Source of the DNA: Rhodococcus sp. B50
Lineage (GTDB): Bacteria; Actinomycetota; Actinomycetes; Mycobacteriales; Mycobacteriaceae
Direction of reading: 5' to 3'
Assembly (NCBI RefSeq): GCF_013602415.1
Contig: NZ_WPAG02000002.1
Span: 2,049,480-2,113,479 of the forward strand
Length of the DNA: 64,000 nt
Below the pieces are notes generated by a model. The model was not told the DNA's origin, did not search any database, and saw only the letters and a program-made list of their open reading frames with translations. This document shows, piece after piece, positions 56,479-64,000 of this stretch. Position numbers and translations under genes: made by a program. Every line of letters begins with the position of its first letter. Position 1 is the first letter of the stretch.

Positions 56479-58083
56479 GTGTCGTCGCAGCCGGAGGTCC
56501 GCTCGGGTTCGACACTGGTACTCGCAGTGCTGGCGTCGGGCCAGTTCCTGATGACGCTCGACAGCTCGGTGATGAACGTGTCGATGGCGACCGTCGCGCA
56601 GGACGTCGGCACCACGATCACCGGCATCCAAACCGCGATCACCCTCTACACCCTGGTGATGGCATCCCTGATGATCACCGGGGGGAAAGTCGGCACGATC
56701 CTCGGTCGACGTCGCGCGTTCGGTATCGGACTGGTGATCTACGGTATCGGCTCGTTCACCACCGGACTCGCCCCGAACCTCGCGGTCCTGCTGGTGGGCT
56801 GGTCGTTGCTCGAAGGCATCGGTGCGGCCCTGATCATGCCCGCGATCGTCTCGCTCGTCGCGGCCAACTTCGCTCCCGAGCGACGTTCCGCAGCGTACGG
56901 TCTGGTGGCGGCGGCCGGTGCGTCGGCCGTGGCTGTGGGGCCGTTGCTGGGCGGGGCCGTCACGACGTTCGCGTCGTGGCGCTACGTCTTCTTCGGTGAG
57001 GTCGTCCTGGTAGTGCTGATCCTGCTGGTGCTGCGCCGCATCGAGGACGTTCCCCCTCACCGCGTCCACCTCGACCTCGTGGGATCCGCACTGTCCGTGC
57101 TCGGTCTGGGATCCGTCGTCTACGGCGTCCTGCGTTCGAGCGAGTGGGGCTGGGTACGGGCCGAGCCGGGCGCACCCGCCGTACTGGGCCTGTCCCCGGT
57201 CATCTGGCTTCTCGTTGCGGGCTCGCTGGTGCTCTACGCGTTCATGCGGTGGCAGAGCGCTCTCATGAGCAAGGGCCGCGACCCGCTGGTCGATCCGGGG
57301 CTGTTCGCCAACCGACAGCTCGTCGGTGGTCTGACGATGTTCTTCGCGCAGTTCGCGGTGCAGGCCGGAGTCTTCTTCTCCGTCCCGCTCTTCCTGTCGG
57401 TCGTACTCGAACTCAGCGCAGTCGAGACAGGTGTCCGAATCCTGCCGTTGTCGATCGCGCTGGTGCTGGCCGCAACGGTGATCCCGAAGGTGCGACCCCA
57501 CGCCGATCCCCGACGTGTGGTGCGCCTGGGCCTGGGTTCGATGATCCTGGGGATCCTGATCCTCGTTGCCGGTATGGACCCGGGTGCCGATGCGTCCGTC
57601 GTGTCGATACCCATGTTGCTGATGGGTCTCGGTCTGGGGGCGCTGGCTTCCCAGCTCGGCGCGGTCACGGTCTCGTCGGTACCGGATTCCCAGAGCGCCG
57701 AGGTCGGCGGTTTGCAGAACACCGCAACGAATCTCGGGGCGTCGCTGGGCACCGCGCTGATCGGATCGATTCTGATCGCGACCCTCACCACGTCGGTCGT
57801 CGCCGGAATCGAGAACAACCCCGGCGTCCCGCCGTCGGTACAGCAGCAGGCGACCACCGAGTTGGCCACCGGTGTGCCGTTCCTGTCCACGACCCAGTTG
57901 CGGACCGGCCTCGACGAGGCGGGTGTCGACCCGTCCACAACGGAAGCACTCGTCGCGGTCAACGCCGATGCGCGACTCGACGCGCTGCGCACCGCGTTCG
58001 CTGTGACAGCGCTCCTCGCGATCGCGGCGCTGTTCGGAACCGGACGGCTGCCGCGACGATCGGTCGGAACACCACCGCCCTAG
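56479..58083 (+). CDS. MFS drug exporter, DHA2 (14-TMS) family
   Basis: The 534-aa membrane protein has the DHA2 motif FLMTLDSSVMNVSMATVAQD in helix 1, motif A-like GKVGTILGRRRAFG after helix 2, and about 14 hydrophobic segments. It probably exports lipophilic cations or antibiotics in exchange for protons. The GTG start at 56479 is supported by GAAGGA upstream. No regulator is adjacent. A strong terminator follows the stop directly. Confidence 0.9.
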   Translation: MSSQPEVRSGSTLVLAVLASGQFLMTLDSSVMNVSMATVAQDVGTTITGIQTAITLYTLVMASLMITGGKVGTILGRRRAFGIGLVIYGIGSFTTGLAPNLAVLLVGWSLLEGIGAALIMPAIVSLVAANFAPERRSAAYGLVAAAGASAVAVGPLLGGAVTTFASWRYVFFGEVVLVVLILLVLRRIEDVPPHRVHLDLVGSALSVLGLGSVVYGVLRSSEWGWVRAEPGAPAVLGLSPVIWLLVAGSLVLYAFMRWQSALMSKGRDPLVDPGLFANRQLVGGLTMFFAQFAVQAGVFFSVPLFLSVVLELSAVETGVRILPLSIALVLAATVIPKVRPHADPRRVVRLGLGSMILGILILVAGMDPGADASVVSIPMLLMGLGLGALASQLGAVTVSSVPDSQSAEVGGLQNTATNLGASLGTALIGSILIATLTTSVVAGIENNPGVPPSVQQQATTELATGVPFLSTTQLRTGLDEAGVDPSTTEALVAVNADARLDALRTAFAVTALLAIAALFGTGRLPRRSVGTPPP

Positions 58084-58090
58084 AGAACTT

Positions 58091-58129
58091 CGGTGGTTCC
58101 ACCCGCGCTGAGCGGGGGTGGAACCACCG
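58091..58129. terminator. Perfect 14-bp bidirectional terminator
   Basis: CGGTGGTTCCACCC and its complement GGGTGGAACCACCG flank an 11-nt loop that can itself fold. It sits between the converging MFS and flavin reductase genes. Confidence 0.88.
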
Positions 58130-58147
58130 GGATCGATCGTATGCAGG

Positions 58148-58893
<746 letters not shown>

Positions 58894-59016
58894 TGGAGAT
58901 CACCTTCCGGATCGGCCCTCCGGGTGGAGAGCGACATTCGCCGCCATCCTTCTCGCCGGCCGAGCAGACCGGAACCGTTTCGATCCGTACGAGCGGAAAC
59001 CTCGACGACCCCTCGG

Positions 59017-59022
59017 TAGGGT
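59017..59022 (+). promoter_or_regulatory. -10 element TAGGGT, likely leaderless start of dedA
   Basis: TAGGGT ends 7 nt before the ATG at 59030. The upstream 58894-59016 region has no gene. Confidence 0.35.
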
Positions 59023-59029
59023 CGGGTGG

Positions 59030-59689
59030 ATGAGTGTCGCGGATTCACAGTCAGCCCCCACGGACGGTCTCGCAGGATGGGCGCTCGAGTTGATGGATCG
59101 CCTCGGCGGTGTCGGCGCCGGCATCGCGATCGCTCTCGAGAACTTCTTTCCGCCGCTTCCCAGCGAGGTCATCCTGCCGCTCGCCGGGTTCGCGGCGAGC
59201 CTGGGAAGTTTCACCCTCTTCGGTGCGCTGTTCTGGACGACCCTCGGTTCCGTGGTCGGCGCTCTCGGTCTGTATTCGCTCGGCCGTTGGGTGGGTGAGG
59301 ACCGGATCCGCGCGGTCGTGCGAAAGCTGCCGCTCGTCGACGTCGAGGACCTCGACCGTTCGACGGCCTGGTTCGAGCGGCACGGACGCAAAGCCGTCTT
59401 CTTCGGCCGGATGGTGCCCGTCTTCCGGAGTCTCATCTCCATACCCGCCGGTGTCACGCGGATGCCGATCTGGCAGTTCCTCGCCTTCACCACCGCGGGC
59501 AGCCTCATCTGGAACTCGATCTTCGTGCTGGCCGGTTATCAGCTCGGCGAGAACTGGAGCGCCGTCGAACCGTATGCCTCGGTGCTGCAGTACGTGGTGA
59601 TCACCGTCGTCGTTGCGGTGATCGGCTACGGGCTCGTCCGGCGCATCCGCTCGCGGTCGAAGGACACCGCTTCGGACAACCGAAACTGA
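59030..59689 (+). CDS. DedA family membrane protein
   Basis: The 219-aa protein has the DedA/SNARE-associated pattern: ENFFPPLPSEVILPLAGFAA in the first re-entrant segment and FFGRMVPVFRSLISIPAGVT with the functionally important Arg residues. About four membrane helices are present, and the tail is basic. DedA proteins act as lipid (undecaprenyl phosphate or phospholipid) transporters or scramblases. The ATG at 59030 is chosen because the family sequence begins soon after. It ends 3 nt from the convergent ecfT gene. Confidence 0.9.
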   Translation: MSVADSQSAPTDGLAGWALELMDRLGGVGAGIAIALENFFPPLPSEVILPLAGFAASLGSFTLFGALFWTTLGSVVGALGLYSLGRWVGEDRIRAVVRKLPLVDVEDLDRSTAWFERHGRKAVFFGRMVPVFRSLISIPAGVTRMPIWQFLAFTTAGSLIWNSIFVLAGYQLGENWSAVEPYASVLQYVVITVVVAVIGYGLVRRIRSRSKDTASDNRN

Positions 59690-59692
59690 TGG

Positions 59693-60442
59693 TCAGCCCC
59701 ACACGGTGATCGCCGTGCACGCACCCGCCACGACCAGCACGGTGACAACGTCCCCGAGCCGCAGTCGCAGCGGCCGGCGGGTCGCCGATCGAGGACCCCG
59801 CACCGACAGCGCATCGCCGAGATCGCGGACCTGCCGCATCGACACCGACACCACCGCGCCGACGGAGTCGGCCACCTCCTGCCACCATCCCGCCGGATCG
59901 CGGATGCCGGGCCGGCCGCGGACCTTGCGCGCAGCGAACAGCACCCGCATCTCGGCGCGGACGGTCGGCAGCATCCGCAGTGCCAGCGCGCACACCGTCA
60001 CCCATTCGTCGACGGGTAGCCGTAACAGTCGCAGCGGGGCGAACAACACGGGTAGGGCGTCGACAAGGTCGGACAGTCGCGTCGTCCACCCCACCAGCGA
60101 CGCGAGGACCAGCAGACCCACGCCGAGCAGGATCGTCCGGACGTAGGCGGTGAGCCCGCCGCCCGCGGCGTTGAGGACCAGACCGATGGCGAGGACCGCG
60201 AACACCCACCACGGAATCGTCGGAACCACCCCGCGGGGGATCCGCGCGACGAGCACGCCGACCACCAGCACGCTGAGCAGGATGCCGAGTCCGGTCCAAC
60301 TCGGAGCGAAGCTCACCGCCACCGACAGCGCCGCTGCCGACAGGACCTTCGTGCCGGCCCACACCCGGTGCAGGGGTGTCTCCCGCGGCACCGGCCGCAG
60401 GAGGATGATCGGGCGCCGCTGCCGCGTACGTGTGCGACTCAT
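59693..60442 (-). CDS. ecfT: ECF transporter transmembrane subunit (EcfT/CbiQ)
   Basis: The 249-aa membrane protein has five or six helices and coupling-helix sequences AARKVRG and ALSVRG, the two Ala-Arg-Gly-type motifs by which EcfT contacts the ATPases. It is the integral coupling subunit of an energy-coupling-factor vitamin or metal importer. The start overlaps the stop of the upstream fused ATPase gene (ATGA). This pair matches mycobacterial Rv2325c-Rv2326c in arrangement. The substrate is unknown. Confidence 0.88.
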   Translation of the reverse strand: MSRTRTRQRRPIILLRPVPRETPLHRVWAGTKVLSAAALSVAVSFAPSWTGLGILLSVLVVGVLVARIPRGVVPTIPWWVFAVLAIGLVLNAAGGGLTAYVRTILLGVGLLVLASLVGWTTRLSDLVDALPVLFAPLRLLRLPVDEWVTVCALALRMLPTVRAEMRVLFAARKVRGRPGIRDPAGWWQEVADSVGAVVSVSMRQVRDLGDALSVRGPRSATRRPLRLRLGDVVTVLVVAGACTAITVWG

Positions 60443-62445
60443 GCGATCACCGCTCCCGTCTGCTCCACGATGCGTCCGTCCTCGAGTACCACGGTGCGTG
60501 AACACACCTCTTCCATTCCGTGCAGGTCGTGGGAGATGACGACGACGGTGACGTGCTCGACCGCGCGTAGATGAGCGAGGATCGACACGACCTCGCGGCG
60601 GCCCCGCAGGTCCAGGCCGGCCAGCGGTTCGTCGAGCACGAGCACCCGCGGTGTGCGGGCGAGTTGGGCCGCGATCGCGACCCGCCGCATCTCCCCTCCG
60701 CTGAGGCGGTCGATCGGCCGGTCGATCAGTTCGGGACGCAGACCCACCCGGTGCAGGACGGCGGTGACGTAGCCGCGGTCGGTGTGCGGAAGCCCGGCCA
60801 CCTCGGATATCTCCTGGGCGACGGTCGGTCGTTGCAATTGCAGCCGTGCCTGCTGGAAGACCATGCCCACTTCTCCGTGCAGATCTGCCGTCGGGGTGTC
60901 GTGCAGTACGGCCGTTCCGCGCGTGGGACGGGTCAGGCCGGCGACGATCCACGCGAGCGTGGACTTTCCCGAACCGTTCTCCCCGACCACCAGCACCCCT
61001 TCGCCGCGGCAGATCGTCAGCGAGACGTCGCGCAACGCGGTGTGCGCCCACGGTGTGCCGGCCGCGTAGGTGTGCGTGACGTCGCGCAGTTCGAGGATCG
61101 GCTGCGGGAAGGACGGGACGGTAGCAGGCACCGGCGCCGGGGGTGGCGGCGCCGCGACCCGCGGGACGATCCGGCCGTCGGCGATGTGCACGATCCGGTC
61201 GGCGGCGCGGGCCTCGTCGTCGAGGTGGGTGACGAGCACGACCGCGGTGCCGTCCCGAGCGACGTCGGCGAGCAGGCGGATCAGCTCCGCGCGGCTGTCG
61301 GCGTCGACCATCGCGGTGATCTCGTCGGCGATGAGCAGTGCGGGTCGGCGGGCGAGTGCGCCCGCGAGCGCCAGTCGCTGCAGTTGCCCACCCGACAGAT
61401 CCTCCGTGGCACGGTCCGCCATCCCGGCCAGGCCGACCCGCGCGAGCAGATCGTCGACGTCGACGTCCGCTATTCCCCACTGCAGGTCCTCGACGACGGT
61501 GCGGCCGAGCACCTGGCTCTCGGGATGCTGCAGGATCATGGCCGTGCCACCGGGGCGTCCCGGACCGACGGATCCGGGACGGTCGATCAGCCCGACGGTC
61601 GGCTCGAGTCCCGCGAGCAACCGCACGAGCGTCGACTTGCCCGAGCCGTTGGCGCCGACGATCGCGACGAACTCCCCCGGTCCGATCGTGAGGTCGATGT
61701 CCGACAGGGCGTCGCGGTCGGTGCCCGGATACCGGTAACCGACCAGGCGTAGCGCGACGGGCAGCGGAGCCGGGTCGGCGGTCGGATCCTGCTCGGGCCA
61801 GTCGACCGACCGGGTCGCCCACGTGCTGCGCAGCGCCACCACACGGAAGATCCCGAAGCACAGCAGTGCGGTTCCCACGGTTCCGACGAGCACTGCACCG
61901 CCGATCCACACCCACCACAGCCGCACCATGATCTCGAGTGTTCGTTCCCAGGTGTCGACGAACTGCTCACCCGCACCTGCGGCTTCGAACGCACGGAGCG
62001 TGCCGCGCATCGAGGCTTCCAGTGCCTCGAGCAGCAGGATCCGGGTCCGGTCGAACAACAACAGCAGACCGCAGGCGACCGCCGCGAGCAGCAGGCCGGC
62101 CGGGACGGATCCGGCCAGCACCGCGAGGACGGCGGCGTTGCCCCACCGCCGGTGGGCAAAGCCGACAAGAGTCCCGATCCCGGAGAGGACGACGACCGAG
62201 GCGACGGCGAAAGGACCTCCGGCCACGAGCGCCACGACACCCGCGGCGACCGTCGCGGCGACAATCGCTCGGAATCGGCCGGTGGCGGCAAGGAACGCGA
62301 CGGGGAGCGCCACGAGCACCTGGGCGACACCGACGGGTATCAGCCCGGTGACGACCGACAGCACAGCCGTCAACGTCCCGAAGACCGCCGCTGCGGCGGC
62401 CTCCGGTGGTCGAAGAGGTCCCCGAGTCCTGGTCACCGATCGCAC
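60439..62445 (-). CDS. Fused ECF transporter: membrane S-like domain plus two ATPase domains
   Basis: The 668-aa protein has three parts. Residues 1 to about 205 form six hydrophobic helices resembling an S component. The first ABC ATPase follows (Walker A GANGSGKST near 264-272, signature LSGGQLQRLALAG, Walker B LLIADE), then a Pro-rich linker and a second ABC ATPase (GENGSGKST near 495, LSGGEMRRVAIAA, VLVLDEPLAGLD). One polypeptide thus supplies the substrate-binding and both ATPase roles of an ECF importer, with EcfT as the only partner. The GTG start lies 20 nt after the dinB stop, so all three genes may be one operon. Confidence 0.88.
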   Translation of the reverse strand: MRSVTRTRGPLRPPEAAAAAVFGTLTAVLSVVTGLIPVGVAQVLVALPVAFLAATGRFRAIVAATVAAGVVALVAGGPFAVASVVVLSGIGTLVGFAHRRWGNAAVLAVLAGSVPAGLLLAAVACGLLLLFDRTRILLLEALEASMRGTLRAFEAAGAGEQFVDTWERTLEIMVRLWWVWIGGAVLVGTVGTALLCFGIFRVVALRSTWATRSVDWPEQDPTADPAPLPVALRLVGYRYPGTDRDALSDIDLTIGPGEFVAIVGANGSGKSTLVRLLAGLEPTVGLIDRPGSVGPGRPGGTAMILQHPESQVLGRTVVEDLQWGIADVDVDDLLARVGLAGMADRATEDLSGGQLQRLALAGALARRPALLIADEITAMVDADSRAELIRLLADVARDGTAVVLVTHLDDEARAADRIVHIADGRIVPRVAAPPPPAPVPATVPSFPQPILELRDVTHTYAAGTPWAHTALRDVSLTICRGEGVLVVGENGSGKSTLAWIVAGLTRPTRGTAVLHDTPTADLHGEVGMVFQQARLQLQRPTVAQEISEVAGLPHTDRGYVTAVLHRVGLRPELIDRPIDRLSGGEMRRVAIAAQLARTPRVLVLDEPLAGLDLRGRREVVSILAHLRAVEHVTVVVISHDLHGMEEVCSRTVVLEDGRIVEQTGAVIA

Positions 62446-62465
62446 CGGCCCCAGTGTGCCAGCCG

Positions 62466-63524
62466 CTAGCGCGACTGCCGGTTCTCCGGTGGCGTCATCT
62501 CCACCCGGACTCCGACGAGGCGGACCGCGCGGTCGTGATCGAAGCGGTCGAGCAGTCCGACGGCCGCATCGGTGACGGCTGTGAGATCCGTGGTGGGCGA
62601 AGGTAGGGCGACGCTCGCGGTGTGGGTGACGAACGGCGCGTAGCGGATCTTCAGCGCGACCCGCACGCCCGCTCGTCCCTCACCGCGGACGTCGTCGACC
62701 GCCCGCGCCGCGAGATCGCGCACGCACTCGGCGACTGCACTCCAGTCGCCGACGTTGTGCTGGAAGGTCGTCTCCCTGCTGCGCGACCGAGCAACCCACG
62801 GCTCCGCCGACACCTCCGTCGAGCCGGCACCGGCGCCGAGTCCGACGAGCCACGGACCGGTCTTGGGTCCGAACCGCGCCGCCATTGCGTCGACGGGAGC
62901 CCGGGCGAGTTCGCGGACCGTGCGGATGCCCATGTCGTCGAGTTTCTTCACCGTGCGCGAACCGATGCCCCACAACGAATCGGGCGAGCGTTCGCCCATC
63001 ACCGCGAACCAGTTGTCGCGCGTCAGCCGGAAGACACCGCGAGGCTTCCCGAAGCTCGTCGCGATCTTCGCGCGCAGCACGTTGTCGCCGACCCCGACGG
63101 AGCAGTGCAGACCGGTCGCATCGAGCACGGCGGACTGCACCCGGCGTGCGAATGCCTCCGGATCGTCGGTCTTCACTCCGAGGAATGCTTCGTCCCAGCC
63201 GAGCACGTCGACGACCACGCCGAACCCACGGAGTGTGTCCATCACGACCTGCGACACCTCGTTGTAGGTGTCGGCATCGACGGGCAGGAAGACTGCGTCG
63301 GGGATCTTGCGTGCCGCGACCCGCAGCGGCATCCCCGACCCCACCCCGTGTGCCCTCGCTTCGTACGACGCGGTGGAGACGACTCCGCGCTCGGTGGGGT
63401 CACCCCGACCGCCGACCACCACCGGTCGGCCCGCCAACTCCGGGTTGCGCAACACCTCGACCGCTGCGATGAACTGGTCGAGGTCGACGTGGAGGACCCA
63501 CTGGTCGATGCCGGGCGTGCCCAT
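62466..63524 (-). CDS. Y-family DNA polymerase IV, DinB2 type
   Basis: The 352-aa Y-family polymerase has catalytic HVDLDQFIAAVE (Asp14, Asp16) and GWDEAFLG (Asp111, Glu112), plus the HhH region SLWGIGSRTVKKLDDMGIRT and a little-finger domain. The pattern HVDLDQF and GWDEA identifies the mycobacterial DinB2 branch, not classical DinB. The steric-gate position (E. coli Phe13) is Ile19 here; DinB2 of M. smegmatis has Leu and accepts ribonucleotides. There is no beta-clamp-binding C-terminal tail that I can see. The ATG follows a TACGGT hexamer by 7 nt. Confidence 0.92.
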   Translation of the reverse strand: MGTPGIDQWVLHVDLDQFIAAVEVLRNPELAGRPVVVGGRGDPTERGVVSTASYEARAHGVGSGMPLRVAARKIPDAVFLPVDADTYNEVSQVVMDTLRGFGVVVDVLGWDEAFLGVKTDDPEAFARRVQSAVLDATGLHCSVGVGDNVLRAKIATSFGKPRGVFRLTRDNWFAVMGERSPDSLWGIGSRTVKKLDDMGIRTVRELARAPVDAMAARFGPKTGPWLVGLGAGAGSTEVSAEPWVARSRSRETTFQHNVGDWSAVAECVRDLAARAVDDVRGEGRAGVRVALKIRYAPFVTHTASVALPSPTTDLTAVTDAAVGLLDRFDHDRAVRLVGVRVEMTPPENRQSR

Positions 63525-63531
63525 GCCGACA

Positions 63532-63537
63532 ACCGTA
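63532..63537 (-). promoter_or_regulatory. -10 element TACGGT, likely leaderless start of dinB2
   Basis: On the minus strand TACGGT ends 7 nt before the ATG at 63524, between the ribA terminator and the gene. No LexA-type box was seen beside it. Confidence 0.4.
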
Positions 63538-63596
63538 GGACGCGTGGCGACCGCATGTTCGAGAATTCCGGTGGCTCTCGGGTTCGCGCGCCGAAC

Positions 63597-63632
63597 CGGG
63601 GTTCACCCCTGCTGCAGCGGGGGCGAACCCCG
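63597..63632. terminator. Hairpin terminator after the GTP cyclohydrolase II gene
   Basis: Arms 63597-63612 and 63617-63632 pair over 16 bp with two imperfect positions around a TGCA loop, 22 nt past the stop. A second small hairpin (GGTTCG/CGAACC) lies directly beside it at 63581-63597. Confidence 0.7.
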
Positions 63633-63654
63633 TTCCGTGTAGCGAGGATCCGAT

Positions 63655-64000
63655 TCAGTTCTGCGCCGCAGGCAGCATGTGCCCCATCCGCCGCCGCTTC
63701 GTCTCGAGATACCGCACGTTCGCCGGTGCGACGCCGACGTGCAGCGGCTCCCGCCCTGCGACGACGATGCCGTTGTCCTCGAGTCCCGCGATCTTGGCGG
63801 GGTTGTTGGTGAGCAGCCGCACCGAGCCGATGCCGAGATCGTGGAGTATCGCCGCGGCACCGCCGTATTCGCGTCCGTCGGCCGGTTCGTCGAGTTCGAG
63901 GTTGGCCGCGACCGTGTCGAAGCCGCCGTCCTGCAGGCGGTATGCCGCGAGCTTCTTGAGCAGGCCGATCCCCCGGCCCTCGTGTCCGCGCAGGTAGACG
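63655..64000 (-). CDS. ribA: GTP cyclohydrolase II, C-terminal part (cut by window edge)
   Basis: The last 114 residues are visible, from [20 protein letters not shown] through [40 protein letters not shown] to GHMLPAAQN. The GHEGRGIGL loop carries the catalytic Arg, and the RLLTNNPAK segment binds GTP. It performs the first step of riboflavin synthesis. The zinc-binding Cys residues and the N-terminus lie beyond the window, so whether it is fused to a RibB domain cannot be seen. Confidence 0.92.
   Translation of the reverse strand, partial: VYLRGHEGRGIGLLKKLAAYRLQDGGFDTVAANLELDEPADGREYGGAAAILHDLGIGSVRLLTNNPAKIAGLEDNGIVVAGREPLHVGVAPANVRYLETKRRRMGHMLPAAQN

Overview
The window reads as a chromosomal segment of a mycolic-acid actinomycete, most likely Rhodococcus or a close relative. 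The DNA is GC-rich with strongly GC-biased third codon positions, and GTG and TTG starts are common. Many products have their nearest remembered relatives in mycobacteria or rhodococci: a FadD15-type acyl-CoA synthetase, an AroQ-delta chorismate mutase, a FusA2-type EF-G, a DinB2-type polymerase, an Rv2325c/Rv2326c-type ECF transporter, an Acg-type nitroreductase, and three proteins of the mycothiol-dependent MDMPI/DinB-fold superfamily. I see no rRNA, tRNA, CRISPR array, insertion sequence or phage gene. These assignments come from reading translations, not from database searches.

Layout, left to right. 1-9.7 kb: secreted DUF5995-like protein, mercaptopyruvate sulfurtransferase, acyl-CoA thioesterase, a divergent Lrp/AsnC regulator with the branched-chain 2-oxo acid dehydrogenase operon (bkdABC), and the proton-translocating transhydrogenase operon (pntAa-pntAb-pntB). 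9.7-16.6 kb: two small coupled ORFs behind a dyad, a SIRT5-like sirtuin, a HIT-MDMPI-peptidase E-GNAT run, and esterases. 16.6-25.4 kb: a flavoprotein/ferredoxin redox pair, a TY-Chap/YbjN-like protein, macro domain protein, MalQ, and MarR-FadD15. 25.6-32.5 kb: a three-gene SMC-like Wadjet-type operon (jetA-jetB-jetC) with no jetD. 32.6-37.1 kb: thiolase, a membrane protein, chorismate mutase and aldehyde dehydrogenase. 37.4-44.7 kb: an oversized glutamate synthase large subunit translationally coupled to a CysJ-like diflavin reductase instead of GltD. 44.7-52.8 kb: EF-G-like GTPase, PIG-L deacetylase, Fe-alcohol dehydrogenase, an ADP-ribosylglycohydrolase/phosphatase fusion divergent from a NUDIX-type regulator across a perfect operator dyad, and PsuG. 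52.8-64 kb: AraC regulator, small proteins, Acg-like nitroreductase, MFS exporter, flavin reductase behind an internally deleted FMN reductase remnant, DedA, a DinB2-EcfSAA-EcfT run, and the 3' end of GTP cyclohydrolase II.

The most promising systems are the GltB/diflavin-reductase pair, the JetABC set without its nuclease, and the ADP-ribose module with its own operator. A smaller candidate is the uncharacterised leaderless 71-codon ORF coupled to a zinc-ribbon gene at 9.84-10.28 kb. About ten genes carry a TANNNT hexamer 6 or 7 nt before the start codon, which suggests many leaderless transcripts, as is known for actinobacteria.
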